From positions 1 to 64,000 of the forward strand of contig NZ_MKKC01000062.1 in assembly GCF_001942255.1 (NCBI RefSeq): a stretch of DNA of 64,000 nucleotides. Direction: 5' to 3'. The position numbers and the translations under genes were made by a program. This DNA comes from Nocardiopsis sp. CNR-923 (GTDB taxonomy: Bacteria; Actinomycetota; Actinomycetes; Streptosporangiales; Streptosporangiaceae). Under the pieces are notes generated by a model, which was not told the origin of the DNA, searched no databases, and saw only the letters and a list, made by a program, of their open reading frames with translations. Every line of letters begins with the position of its first letter. Position 1 is the stretch's first letter. This document shows, piece by piece, positions 30,012 to 41,600 of this stretch.

Positions 30012-31474
30012 ATGCCAGACCCCCACGGCATCCGACGCCCGTCCACGGGAGTGGCCACGGACGAGGTCTTCCAGGTCGAGACCCACGGCGCCGACCGCAT
30101 CCCGCTCAGCGACCGCCACGGCGGCCCGCGCGAGCTGTTCTGGGTGTGGTTCGGCGCCAACCTGACCTTCACCTTCGTCATCAACGGCGCCTCGTGGTCG
30201 GCTTCGGCCTCTCCTTCTGGGAGGCGACCGCGATCTTCCTCATCGGCAACCTGGCCTTCTTCGCGGTCGGAGCGGCGTCGATCACCGGCGCCCGCACCGG
30301 CTCGCCCACCCTCGTCGTCGCCCGTGCCCCGTTCGGGCGCTGGGGCAACTACCCCGTGGCCGTACTCAACTGGCTCGTCAGCATCGGCTACATCATCCTG
30401 AACACGGTCGTCGGGGTCCTCGCCCTGGCCGTCCTGGCCGACACCCTCGGACTGGGCGAGGGCGCGGCGGTCCGCGTCACCGCCCTGGTCCTGATGATCG
30501 CGTGCACCGCCAGCGTCGCCGTCTGGGGACACGCCACCGTCGAGGTCATGCAGCGCTGGCTGGGCGTGGGCCTGGTCGTGTGCACGGTAGTGCTCGGCGT
30601 CCTCGTCCTGCCTCAGGCCGACCTGTCCGTCACCGCCCCGACCGAGCCCCGCCTGTGGGCGTGGAGCCTGGGCCTGGTCGTCGCCGTCTCCGGCGGCGCC
30701 CTGTCCTACATCGCCATCTGCGCCGACTTCACCCGCTACCTGCCCGCCGACAGCCGCGCACGCGGGATCACCCTGGCCACCGGGCTGGGCGCGATGCTGC
30801 CCTCCGTGGCGCTGGGCGTCATCGGCGTCGCCGCGGCTACCAGGGTCGGCACCGACGCGGACACCGACCCCGTCGAGGCCGTCGCGGGCCTGCTCCCGGT
30901 CTGGTTCCAGGTTCCGTTCCTGCTGGTCGTGGTGGGCGGATCGGTCACCAACACGATCATGACCCTCTACTCCTCGGGGCTGAACCTCCAGGTCCTCGGC
31001 GTGCCGCTGAGGCGCGCCCGGACCGTGTTGATCCAGGTCGTCCTGGTCACCTCGGGGTCGGCGGTCGCCCTGTTCGTCGTCGACTTCACCGCGGCCGTCC
31101 TGTCCCTGCTGTCGGTCATGGTCGTGGTCTTCACGCCCTGGGCCGGGGTGTTCCTCACCGACGCCGCCCTGCGCCGCGCCCGCTACGACACCGCCGGGCT
31201 GCACGACCTCCACGGCGGCCCCTACCGCTACACCCGCGGGTTCCACCGCTCGGGCCTGATCGCCCTCACGATCGGAACCGTGTTCTCGGCGCTGGCCGCC
31301 GACTCCGAACTGTGGCTCGGCCCGTTGGCCGCCGCCGCCGGCGCCGACCTGTCGCTGCTGGGCGGTCCGATCGCCGGCGCCTCCTACTACCTGCTCGTCC
31401 GGGGCCGGGTGGGCCCGACCGCCGACCCGGGCACGAGCACCACCTCGTCCACCATCGAAGGAGACCGTCCATGA
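30012..31474 (+). pseudogene. NCS1-family nucleobase/allantoin-type permease, one frameshift as read
   Basis: About 488 residues from ATG 30012 (GAGGAG just before). The conserved entry WVWFGANLTFTFVINGA is followed by a frame break near 30190 (one C lost in GGCGCCTCGTG), then LVVGFGLSFWEATAIFLIGNL and about eleven further membrane spans. NCS1 proteins take up cytosine, purines, hydantoins, allantoin or related nitrogen compounds with Na+ or H+. It is coupled by an ATGA overlap to the ureohydrolase, so the substrate is probably a guanidino or ureido compound. Confidence 0.87.
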
Positions 31475-32472
31475 CCCGTTTCGCCCCGCTGTTCGGCCCC
31501 GACATCACGTTTCTCGGCATCGACCGGTGCGACCTCGACCAACCCGCCACCTGGGCCGACTCCGAAGCGGTCATCATGGGGGTGCCCTTCGACGGGGGCA
31601 CGTCCTACCGTGCGGGCACGCGCTTCGGCCCGCGCGCGCTCCGGGGGACCGACTACCTGCCGCACGACGGGCGACGCCCGCACCTGGCGGTCCGCGCCGA
31701 CGGCCTGGTCGAGCTGAACGTCAGGGACGCGGGCGACGTCGACTGCTTCAACGGCGACATCGAGGGGATGGTCGAGAACGTCCGCGAGGCGGTGGCCAAG
31801 GTCGCGGCGGCCGGGAAGATCCCCGTCATGCTGGGCGGCGACCACACCATCGCCCTGCCCGACGTGCAGGGTGTGGCCAGCCACCACGGGTGGGGGCGCG
31901 TGTCGGTGATCCACTTCGACGCGCACGCCGACACCGGAAACATCGACTTCGGGTCGCTGCTCGGCCACGGGCTGCCCATGCGCAGGCTGATCGAGTCGGG
32001 CGCCGTGCGCGGCGACCGGTTCATCCAGATGGGGCTGCGCGGCTACTGGCCCGAGGAGGAGACGCTGTCCTGGATGGCCCGGCAGGGCATGCGCTGCTAC
32101 GAGATGAGCGAGATGGACGCGCGCGGCCTCAACACCTGCCTGGACGAGGCCTTCGCCCTGGCCACCGACGAGTGCGAGGGCGTGTTCCTGTCGGTCGACG
32201 TGGACGTCGTCGACCCCGGGATGGCCCCGGGTACCGGGACCCCGGAGCCGGGCGGCCTCACCTCGCGCCAGCTGCTGGACGCCGTGCGCCGCATCTGCGT
32301 GGAGCTGCCCGTGGTCGGGGTGGACATCGTGGAGGTGTCACCGGACCACGACCACGCGGACATCACCGCGATGCTGGGCAACCGCGTCGTGCTGGAGGCG
32401 CTGTCGGGGATCGCCGCCCGCCGCAAGGGGCAGGGCTGGGACCCCGCCCGGCCGCTGCTGGACGGCCGCTGA
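31471..32472 (+). CDS. Ureohydrolase (agmatinase/guanidinobutyrase family)
   Basis: 333 residues. ATG 31471 overlaps the permease stop. Binuclear metal ligands are all present: GGDHT, HFDAHADTG, and SVDVDVVDPGMAPGTGTPEP. These enzymes split urea from agmatine, guanidinobutyrate, guanidinopropionate or guanidine itself using Mn or Ni. The variant HADTG in place of the HxDT of arginases fits the agmatinase branch. Substrate should match that of the coupled NCS1 permease and the TetR ligand. No nickel chaperone genes are seen beside it. Confidence 0.92.
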   Translation: MTRFAPLFGPDITFLGIDRCDLDQPATWADSEAVIMGVPFDGGTSYRAGTRFGPRALRGTDYLPHDGRRPHLAVRADGLVELNVRDAGDVDCFNGDIEGMVENVREAVAKVAAAGKIPVMLGGDHTIALPDVQGVASHHGWGRVSVIHFDAHADTGNIDFGSLLGHGLPMRRLIESGAVRGDRFIQMGLRGYWPEEETLSWMARQGMRCYEMSEMDARGLNTCLDEAFALATDECEGVFLSVDVDVVDPGMAPGTGTPEPGGLTSRQLLDAVRRICVELPVVGVDIVEVSPDHDHADITAMLGNRVVLEALSGIAARRKGQGWDPARPLLDGR

Positions 32473-32503
32473 CCGAACCCGACCGTCACGACACGGCTCG
32501 CCG

Positions 32504-32530
32504 GGCCCCGGAGCACACCGCCCCGGGGCC
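32504..32530 (+). terminator. Hairpin after the ureohydrolase gene
   Basis: An 8-bp GC stem GGCCCCGG / CCGGGGCC with an 11-base loop, 30 bases after the stop. No T tract. Confidence 0.45.
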
Positions 32531-32657
32531 GCCATGCCGACCGGGTGGCCCCGCACCCGCGTTCGTCGGATGTGACCTGCCACGCCCCCGCCCGTGCGAC
32601 CAGGATCCGCGAATCCGCCGCTAACGTGGGGTGAACACCGGCGGGAGGGGGAGCTGC

Positions 32658-33064
32658 GTGCAACACCGCCTGCGGATCGGCGAGGTGGCCGAGCGCACGG
32701 GGCTGTCCCTGCGCTCGATCCGCTACTACGGCGAGGTCGGCCTGGTCGTTCCCTCCGAGCGCTCCCCCGGAGGCTTCCGGCTCTACACCGAGAGCGACGT
32801 CGACCGTCTCCAACTGATCAAGCGGATGAAGCCGCTCGGGTTCAGCCTGGAGGAGACCCGTGACCTGCTCACGGCCGTCGACGGTCTGAAGCGCCCGGCG
32901 TCGGGGAGGGCGAACGCGCCGCGCTGGCCGAGCGCCTGGACGCCTTCGAGGCGGCCATCGCCGACCGCTGTGTCACCCTGCGCCGCGAGCTGGACATGGC
33001 CGAGGAGTTCGCCGAGCGCCTGCGTGAGCGGCGCGCGGGCCGCGACGCCGACCCGACGGTGTGA
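32658..33064 (+). pseudogene. MerR-family regulator, one frameshift as read
   Basis: About 135 residues from GTG 32658, after a GGAGGGGGAG ribosome region. The DNA-binding half is intact: LRIGEVAERTGLSLRSIRYY, EVGLVVPSERSPGGFRLYTE, and a helical link KRMKPLGFSLEETRDLL. Frame is lost near 32900. The coiled dimerisation helix continues in another frame (GEGERAALAERLDAFEA...AEEFAERLRERRAG) to TGA 33062-33064. No cysteines typical of metal sensing are present, so the signal is unknown. The divergent or following SulP gene is a possible target. Confidence 0.8.
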
Positions 33065-33477
33065 ACATCCCCGCACCGCCTCACCGATCGTCACACCGGG
33101 TCAACGCGTCCGCGACGGGTGTCGCGCCCTGATTCCCGTCCCGTCAGCGGGAACGCGCCCGACGACGTCCTCCTGTGAGGGTTGTCTCAGTCGCGCACAG
33201 TGACGCAAACCCTCACGTAACGGTAGAGTCGGTCCCGTTGGACCCACGCACCCTCCGCTGGTCCACCGACGACTTCCCGACCCTCCCGGCGACACGCTCC
33301 CCGGAGGCCTCGGTCGGGCACGGGGCGACGCAGCCGCGCCCCGGAGCACCACCCGCACCGGAGCACCGGAGCACCGGGCGCCACCCGACACCCACGCGGT
33401 GCCGGTCCGCCGCGCGCGCCGCACCGCGCCACCAGCCCCGAACACCGCGGCCCTGGCTGTGGGCTACCCGACCCCAG
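33065..33477. other. Gap upstream of the SulP gene
   Basis: About 410 bases. A plus-strand frame in phase with the SulP gene continues through most of it, but the amino acids are proline/arginine-rich and look non-coding. The stretch at 33176-33235 (GTGAGGGTTGTCTCAGTCGC and on) is a possible promoter region. Confidence 0.45.
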
Positions 33478-34980
33478 ATGGGTTCCATGAATCTGCCGCT
33501 GAAGACCTCCGCACGAACGTGGAAGTCCCGCGTCCCCAACGCGGCCCAGCTCCGCGCCGACGTGCTCGCCGGGCTCGTGGTGGCTCTGGCCCTGATCCCC
33601 GAGGCCATCGCCTTCTCGATCATCGCCGGGGTCGACCCCCGCGTCGGCCTGTACGCGTCCTTCGTCATGGCCGTCTCCATCGCCTTCCTGGGCGGTCGCC
33701 CCGCGATGATCTCCGCTGCCACCGGCGCGATGGCCCTGGTCGCGGCGCCGCTGTCGATGGAGTACGGCGTCGACCACCTCCTGGCCGCCACCATCCTCGC
33801 CGGTCTCCTCCAGGTGGTGCTGGGCCTGCTCGGGGTGGCCAAGCTGATGCGGTTCGTGCCGCCCAGCGTCATGACCGGGTTCATCAACGCCCTGGCCATC
33901 CTCATCTTCCTGGCCCAGATGCCGCATCTCGTGGACGTGGGCCTTCCGGTCTACGTCATGGTCGGCGTCGGCCTGGCGATCATCTTCGGCCTGCCCCGCC
34001 TCACCAGGGCAGTGCCCGCGCCGCTGGTGGCGATCGTGGTCCTGACGGTCGCCTCGATCGCCCTGGGCCTGCAGGCCCGTACCGTCGGGGACATGGGAGA
34101 GCTGCCCGCCAGTGTGCCGGTGCCTTTCCTGCCGGACGTGCCGTTCACGTGGGACACCCTCACCCTCCTCGCCCCCTACTCCCTCACCCTCGCCCTGGTG
34201 GGTCTGATGGAGTCGCTGATGACGGCGAAGGTCGTCGACGAGCAGACCGAGACCTCCTCCGACCACTCCCGCGAGGCGCGCGGCCAGGGCATCGCCAACG
34301 TCATCGTCGGCTTCTTCGGCGGAATGGCCGGGTGCGCGATGATCGGCCAGACGATGATCAACGTCTCCTCCGGCGCCCGCACCCGCGTCTCCACGTTCCT
34401 GGCCGGTGTGTTCCTGCTCGTCCTGTGCGTGGGACTCGGCGACGTCGTCGGCATGATCCCGATGGCGGCCCTGGTCGCCGTGATGATCTTCGTGTCCGTC
34501 GTCACGTTCGTCTGGCACAGCGTCGCCCCGGCCACGGTCCGCAGGATGCCGTGGACCGAGACCCTGGTCATGGTGGTCACCGTCGCGGTCGTGGTCTACA
34601 CCCACAACCTCGCTCTGGGCGTGATCATCGGGGTGATCGTGTCGATGGTGCTCTTCGCCCAGAAGGCCGCCACCCAGGCCGACGTGACCAGTGTGCTGGA
34701 CCCCGAGGGCGGCACACGGGTGTACACGGTGCACGGCGAGCTGTTCTTCGCCTCCACCAACCAGCTGGTGGGCCGGTTCGACTACGCCGAGGAGGACCTG
34801 ACCAGGGTGGTCGTGGACATGTCCGAGGCGCACGTGTGGGACTCCTCCGCCGTGGCCGCCCTGGACCACGTCGCCGAGCACTTCCGCAGGCACGGCGTGG
34901 AGGTCGAGATCACCGGGCTCAACCAGCCCAGCCAGCGACTGCACAAGGAGCTGACCGGCACCCTGTCCGGCGGGCACTGA
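33478..34980 (+). CDS. SulP-family anion permease with STAS domain
   Basis: 500 residues from ATG 33478 (or ATG 33487; neither has a strong ribosome site). The first membrane part has the family sequence LRADVLAGLVVALALIPEAI and GVDPRVGLYASFVMA. About eleven spans follow. The C-terminal STAS domain (TRVYTVHGELFFASTNQLVG, then VVDMSEAHVWDSSAVAALD) is cytoplasmic. Members carry sulfate, bicarbonate or dicarboxylates; the carboxylate of choice here is not clear. It is followed by a strong hairpin. Confidence 0.92.
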   Translation: MGSMNLPLKTSARTWKSRVPNAAQLRADVLAGLVVALALIPEAIAFSIIAGVDPRVGLYASFVMAVSIAFLGGRPAMISAATGAMALVAAPLSMEYGVDHLLAATILAGLLQVVLGLLGVAKLMRFVPPSVMTGFINALAILIFLAQMPHLVDVGLPVYVMVGVGLAIIFGLPRLTRAVPAPLVAIVVLTVASIALGLQARTVGDMGELPASVPVPFLPDVPFTWDTLTLLAPYSLTLALVGLMESLMTAKVVDEQTETSSDHSREARGQGIANVIVGFFGGMAGCAMIGQTMINVSSGARTRVSTFLAGVFLLVLCVGLGDVVGMIPMAALVAVMIFVSVVTFVWHSVAPATVRRMPWTETLVMVVTVAVVVYTHNLALGVIIGVIVSMVLFAQKAATQADVTSVLDPEGGTRVYTVHGELFFASTNQLVGRFDYAEEDLTRVVVDMSEAHVWDSSAVAALDHVAEHFRRHGVEVEITGLNQPSQRLHKELTGTLSGGH

Positions 34981-35005
34981 CGCTCAGCGGAACACGCGCG
35001 AACAC

Positions 35006-35034
35006 GGGCCGCCCCGGACTCCCCGGGGCGGCCC
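35006..35034 (+). terminator. Terminator after the SulP gene
   Basis: A perfect 12-bp stem GGGCCGCCCCGG / CCGGGGCGGCCC with loop ACTCC, 26 bases after the stop. Confidence 0.75.
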
Positions 35035-35235
35035 CCCGTTTCCGGCGCCGCAGTCCCGGTCGGGGCGCCTCCCGGTCCAGCCGCGACTCGACCTCGGCGC
35101 CAGCCTCGCCACGCGGGAGCGGACCGGCCACGAGCCGGCCGACGGCCGCGCACTCCTGATCGCCGAGGCCTCCCTGGCCCTGCACGCCCCACTCAGCGCG
35201 GTGCGGCTGGGGCCGCCCCGCCTGAGGCGCGCGGA

Positions 35236-35345
35236 ACCATAAACAATCCGGGCGTGATCATTCCCTTGTCCCCCCTGACCGTTAAGTGATCACATAACAC
35301 CCTAATTCCACCACTTCTGCCATTTTACATGCCTACATATGGAGC
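35236..35345 (+). promoter_or_regulatory. AT-rich promoter region of the PTM-type cluster
   Basis: A 110-base stretch much richer in A and T than anything nearby, with TTGTCC, GTTAAGTGATCACATAAC and CATATG-like elements. Exact -35/-10 boxes are not certain. It lies 350-450 bases upstream of the megasynthase start. Confidence 0.45.
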
Positions 35346-35690
35346 ATATCCGGACGAAACGAATTGAGACGTCGAGCACACAGAGGGTCCACCTGGTACT
35401 TTCCTATCGCCGCGCCGAAATCCGACGCTCCGGTCCACCATCCACCGCCGCGGACCGCACCCAGTCCGCACGGACCGCTGACTCCACCACCGCCCCACGC
35501 CCCGCACAGCCACGCGGCAGCCCCGGGTCATGCCCGCCGCCGCAAGGCCGAACTCGGAAGACGGCGCACGGCACGAGCACGCCTTTCACTGGAATTGGAC
35601 CCCTCCGCGGTGCCCGCGTGCCCGAAAAATCCCGCTATGACGGGGAACGGGCGGAATCACCACGCACATCCGAGAATCCAGAAGGAAACG

Positions 35691-38600
35691 ATGCTGAATA
35701 TCCCCAAATCATCCTTCGCCAACGACAGGATCGCGATCATCGGCATGGGCTGCCGCTTCCCCGGCGGCGCGTCCGACTATCGCACATTCTGGAGGAACAT
35801 CGTCGACGGCCGCGACTGTCTGATCCCCACACCGGCCGACCGGTACGACGTCGCCACCCTCGGCAGCAAGGACAGGGCCAAGCCGGGACGCCTGGTCGGC
35901 GGGCGCGGCGGGTACATCGACGGATTCGACCGGTTCGAGCCTGAGTTCTTCGGCATCGGCCCGCGCGAGGCCGAGCACATGGACCCGCAGCAGCGCAAAC
36001 TGCTGGAGGTGGCCTGGGAGGCGCTGGAGGACGGCGGCCAGAAGCCGTTCGGCCTCGCCGGAACCGACGTCGGAGTCTTCGTCGGCGCCTTCACCCTCGA
36101 CTACAAGATCCTCCAGTTCGCCGACCTGGACTTCGACACCCTGGCGGCGCACACCGCGACCGGGACCATGATGACGATGGTCTCCAACCGCATCTCCCAC
36201 TGCTTCGACTTCCGCGGGCCCAGCGTCTCCCTCGACACCGCGTGCAGTTCGTCCCTGGTGGCCGTGCACATGGCCTGCCAGAGCCTGCGGCGGGGGGAGA
36301 GCACCGTGGCCCTGGCGGGCGGCTCCCTACTGCACATGACCCCGCAGTACACCATCGCCGAGACCAAGGGCGGGTTCCTGTCCGCCGACGGCCGGTCACG
36401 GACCTTCGACGCCTCCGCCGACGGCTACGTCCGCGCGGAGGGCGTGGGGATGGTCGCGCTCAAGCTCCTGTCGCGGGCCCTGGCCGACGGAGACCCCGTG
36501 CACGCGGTGATCACCGCGACCGGCGTCAACCAGGACGGGCGCACCGACGGGATCACCGTCCCGAACCCGGACGCCCAGGCGCGCCTGGTCGAGCAGGTGT
36601 GCGCCGAGGCGGGCATCACGCCCGGCGACCTCCAGTACGTGGAGGCGCACGGCACGTCCACGCCGGTCGGCGACCCGGTCGAGGCCGGCGCGCTCGGCCG
36701 CGCACTGGCCGTGGGCCGGGCGGCGGGGGCGCCCTGCTACGTGGGGTCGGTCAAGGCCAACATCGGCCACACCGAGTCCGCCGCCGGTGTGGCCGGACTG
36801 ATCAAGACCGTGATGAGCCTCAAGCACGGCGTGATCGCTCCGCAGATCAACCTGGACGAGCTCAACCCCGAGATCGACGCCGAAGCCCTGCCCTACACGA
36901 TCCCCACCGCGGCGACCCCCTGGCCCGCGCAGGACGGCCCGGCCCGCGCCGGGGTCAACTCGTTCGGATTCGGCGGCACCAACGCACACGTGCTGCTGGA
37001 GGAGGCGCCCCCGCGACACGACGCCCCCGTCCTGGCCGCACGGCCGCCCCGCTCCCACGGGACCGCGATCCTCCCGCTGAGCGCTCGCGACCCCGGGACC
37101 CTTCCCGAGATCGCGGCCGGCATCCGGGACGAACTGGCCTCCGGTGACGCCGTCCTCGCCGACGTCGCGCACACCCTCGCGCACCGCCGCGAGCACCTGG
37201 AGTCGCGACTGTCGGTCGTGTACTCCTCACGCGAGTCCCTGGTCGAGGCGCTGGACGCCTGCGCCCGGGGCGAGAGCCACCCGCGTGCGGTCGACGGCCG
37301 CGTCCTCCCGGCCGCTGACCGGCGGCTGGTGTGGGTCTTCACCGGGATGGGCCCGCAGTGGTGGGGGATGGGCCGCCAGCTGTTCGAGACCGAGCCGGTG
37401 TACCGCGCGGCGGTCGAGAGGTGCGACCGGGAGATGGCCCGCCTGACCGGCTGGTCGCTGATCGAGGAGATGTCCGCCGACGAGGACGCCTCTCGGATGG
37501 ACCAGACATGGCTCGCCCAACCAGCCAACTTCGCCGTCCAGGTGGGGCTCGCCGCGCTGTGGCGGTCCTGGGGGGTGGCCCCGGACGCGTCGTCGGTCAC
37601 AGCACCGGAGAAGCCGCTGCCTTCTACGAGGCCGGGGTGTACACACTGGAGGAGGCGGTCACGGTGATCGTGCACCGCAGCAGACTCCAGCAGACCCTGG
37701 TGGGCACCGGCACGATGATGGCGGCGAGCCTGACCCAGGAGGAGGCGCAGCGGCGCGTCCGGCCGTTCGGCGCACGCGTCTCCGTCGCCGCCGTGAACGC
37801 CCCGGCGAGCGTGACCCTCGCGGGCGACGCCGACGCGCTGGAGGAGCTGGCCGACCAGCTCGCGGACGAGGGAGTCTTCCACCGGTTCCTCGACGTGCTC
37901 GTGCCCTACCACAGCGCCCGCATGGACCCCATCCAGGACGAACTCCTCACCTCTCTCGCCGACCTGCGTCCCAAACCCGCCGAGGTCCCGCTCTACCTGA
38001 CCGGGCGCGAGGGCAGGGCCGAGGGGCCGGAACTGGACGCCGACTACTGGTGGGACAACGTCCGCCGCACCGTGCGGTTCCACGCGGCGGTCAACCGGCT
38101 GGCCGAGGACGGACACAGCGTGTTCCTGGAGATCGGACCGCACCCCGTCCTGGGCCACGCGATCCGGGAGGGCCTGGACGCCCGCGGTTCCCAGGGCCGC
38201 TGCCTGCCCTCGATCCGACGCCGGGAGGACGAGCCCGAGCGCATGGCCACGTCCCTGGCGCAGCTGCACGGACTGGGTGTCGAGATCGACTGGAGCGCCC
38301 TGCACCCGGAGGGCGCGCCCGTCCCGTTGCCGCCCTACCCGTGGAAACGGGACCGGTACTGGGTGGAGCCCGAGAACGTGGCGCGGGTCCGGCTGGGCCG
38401 GGTCGACCACCCGTTGCTGGGACGACGGCTGCCCGGCGCGGATCCGGCGTGGGAGGCGTCCCTGGACACCGAGACCACGCCCTACCTGGCCGACCACCGC
38501 ATCCAGGGCAAAGCGGTGTTCCCCGCCGCCGGTTACCTGGAGATGGCGATCCAGGCGGCGCGCGCGCTGACCGGCGGTGAGCGCGCGGGGCTGGCGGACG

Positions 38601-41600
38601 TGGAGTTCCGACGGGCGCTGTTCCTGCCCACGGGATCGGTGACCCGTGCGCGGGTGTCCTTCGCTCCGCACGACGCGGCCTTCGCCGTCGCCACCGGCTC
38701 CATCGACCAGCGGTCGGTGCACGCGGCCGGAACGGTGCGCGGAGGCCAGCCCCGCCGCCTCGGCCCGGACCTCGACGTCGACGCGGTCCGCGGGCGTGCC
38801 GACCGGAGTCTGGACGCGACGCGTGCTACGCGGCGCTGGGTGAGCTGGGGTACCACTACGGGCCCGCGTTCCAGGGCATCGAGCGGGTGTGGACCGGCGC
38901 GGACGAGGCACTCGCGCTCGTCCGGCCGACCGCGCCGGTCCGGGGCGAGGCCGCCGACCACCACATCCACCCGGTAATCCTGGACTCCTGCTTCCAGACC
39001 CTGTTGACGACCCGGCTGACCGGGGCGAGCGGTACGGGGATCCGTCTGCCGGTGTCGGTGGCCGAGGTGCTGATCGACCCGATCGGCGACCGGCCGGTGT
39101 GGGCGCACGCGAGGGTCGCGGGCGAGGACGCGGACGGACTGGTGGGGGACATACGGCTCTACGCCGAGGACGGGACCCCGCTGGGCGCGGTGACCGGCCT
39201 GCGCGCGGTGGACGTGGAGCGGGCGTCGACGTCCGTGGGCACGGGCACGATCGACGGCTGGCTGTCCGACGTCGCGTGGGTGCCCGCCCCGGACCTCCTG
39301 CCGGTCGATTCGTACGCGGCCGACGAGGGAGCCGTGTCCACCGGAACCGGTGACGCTGACGCGACGAGCGAGACCGTGCGGCCAGCGTCGGTCCCGGACG
39401 GGACCGACGAACGCTCCCGGACCCCAGGGCAGGAGCGCGACGAGGCGGCGGGAACCGTGGGGGTCGCCGCCCGGCCGGGCGGCGAGTGGCTCGTCCTGGC
39501 CGATGCCGGGGGTCTGGCCGACGCCTTCGCGGCGCTGGTGACCGAACGCGGCGGCCGGTGCCACCTGGTCCGGCCGGGCGCCGGTTTCCATGCCCTGGGC
39601 GAGGTCCGCGGGTCCCGGGAGTCCCTCGCGGCGAGGGCGGACCGCGCGACGCGGACCGGGGGCACGGGCCATGACAGGGACACGAACCACGCCGTTGACG
39701 GGGACAGTGGGGCTGGTGGTGAACACGCGGCACACGAGATCCGTTCGGTCGCTGAGGAAAGCGGTCGGGCCTTCGAGGTCCGGCCGGACTCGGCCGAGGA
39801 CCTGCACCGCCTCCTCGACGACCTGGGAGAACGCGGCGGCGCCCTGGCGGGCGTCGTCCACATGTGGAACCTGGACGCACCGTCGTTCGACGGGGCCGAC
39901 GACGCCGAAGCCGACGCCTTCCCGGGCACCGGCGCCTACTCCCTCGTGGCACTGGCCCAGACCCTGGGCGCACGCGAGCTCGGCGGCGCCCTGCACGTGG
40001 TGACCCGTCAGGCGCAGGGGGTGGTCCCCGGCGAGGAGGTCGAGCCCCTCGGCGCTCCGGCCTGGGGCGTGGGCCGGGTCCTGTGGCAGCAGGAGCTGAC
40101 CGACCACCGGGGCGTCCTGGTCGACCTCGGCCCCCGGCCGGACGACCACGGCGCGGAGGCCGCCGCCCTGTTCGCCGAGTTGACCGCCGACACCGGCGAC
40201 GACGAGGTCGCCCTGCGCGACGGCGGGCGCTACGTCAGCCGTCTGCTCCCGGTCACCGACCTGCCGCGCCCCCTGCCGCTGCGGCTGCGCGCCGACGGCG
40301 CCTACCTGGTCACCGGCGCGTTCGGAGCGCTCGGCCGTCTGCTGTGCCGGACCCTCGTCCAGCGGGGGGCACGCCGCCTCGTGCTGGTCGGCCGCACGCC
40401 CCTGCCCGACCGAGCGCAGTGGCGGGAGACCGACCCCGACACCCGTGCGGGCCGCGACGTCCGTCTCGTCCGCGACCTGGAGCGGCTGGGCGCCCACGTC
40501 GAACCGGTCTGCCTGGACCTCACCGACGCGACGGCCTCTCCGCCTGGCTCGCCGCCCGGCGCGCGCGGGACGCACAGCCGCTGCGTGGGGTGTTCCACCT
40601 GGCCGGACACGTCGACGACACCCTGGTGCCCGCCATGGACCGGACCGTGTTCGACGCGGTGTTCGCTCCCAAGGCCACCGGCGCCCGTCTGCTGCACCGC
40701 CTCCTGGCCGACGAGCCGCTGGAGCACTTCGTCCTGTTCTCCTCCGTGGCCGGGTTGCTCACCACCGCGGGTCAGACCAACTACGCGGCGGGCAACGCCC
40801 TCCTGGACGCCCTGGCCCACCACCGCCGGGCGCGCGGACTGCCCGCGATCAGCCTGGACTGGGGCCCGTGGGCGACCGGCATGATCGAGGAACTCGGTCT
40901 GGTCGAGCACTACCGCACCGCGCGCGGCATGAGCTCGCTGTCCCCGGAGGCGGGCATGGCCGTGCTCGAACGCGTCGTCGAGCAGGACCGAGCCCAGCTC
41001 CTGATCTGCCCCGTGGTCGACTGGCCGACCTTCCTGGCCTGGTACTCGCCACCGCCGCCACTGGTGTCCGACCTCGCCGAGGCGGCGTCGGCGGTGTCGG
41101 GCGACTCCACAGGCGCTGCGGGCGCCTTCCCCGAGGTCTTCGCCGCCACGCCCGCCGAGTCCCGGGAAGACCTGCTCACCGAGCGGTTCAGGCAGGTCGT
41201 GGCGCGGGTCCTGCGCGTGTCGGAGGACCGTGTCGACCCGGCGGCGACGCTGAGCTCCCTGGGGGTCGACTCGCTGTTGGCGATGGAGCTGCGCTCCGGC
41301 ATCCAGGCCGAGATCGGGGTGACCGTGCCGGTGGTCGCCCTCCTGGGCTCCGGGTCGGTCGCGGCCCTGGTCCAGGAACTGGGCGGGCGGTTGTCGGAGC
41401 TGGTCGCCGACGGCGTGGTCGGCGGCGTGAGCACGGGTGCGGTCGAGCTGTTCTCCGACCCCGCCGAGTACCCGCTGACGCAGAACCAGAAGGCTCTGTG
41501 GTTCCTCAAGCAGCTCAACCCGGACGGGTTCGCCTACAACATCGGCGGCGCCGTCCAGGTGCGCGCCGAAATCGACCCCGACGCCCTGTTCACGGCCTTC

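Larger units (their letters stand above)
34981..35690. other. Gap upstream of the PTM megasynthase
   Basis: 710 bases. After the SulP terminator, 35074-35235 is GC-rich with a possible C-terminal gene scrap. 35236-35345 is sharply AT-rich and should contain the promoter of the megasynthase. TGATCA occurs twice there (about 35256 and 35287). 35346-35690 would be a long 5' leader. Confidence 0.5.

Noticed and set aside
33175..33477. Long in-frame N-terminal extension of the SulP permease
   Set aside because: The residues are rich in Pro, Arg and Ala without any domain, and known SulP proteins start near the LRADVLAGL segment.
35074..35235. Plus-strand stretch reading like a protein C-terminus (LDLGASLATRERTGHEP, ending LRRAEP)
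   Set aside because: No start, no ribosome site and no recognised family; it may be a scrap of a lost gene but cannot be supported.
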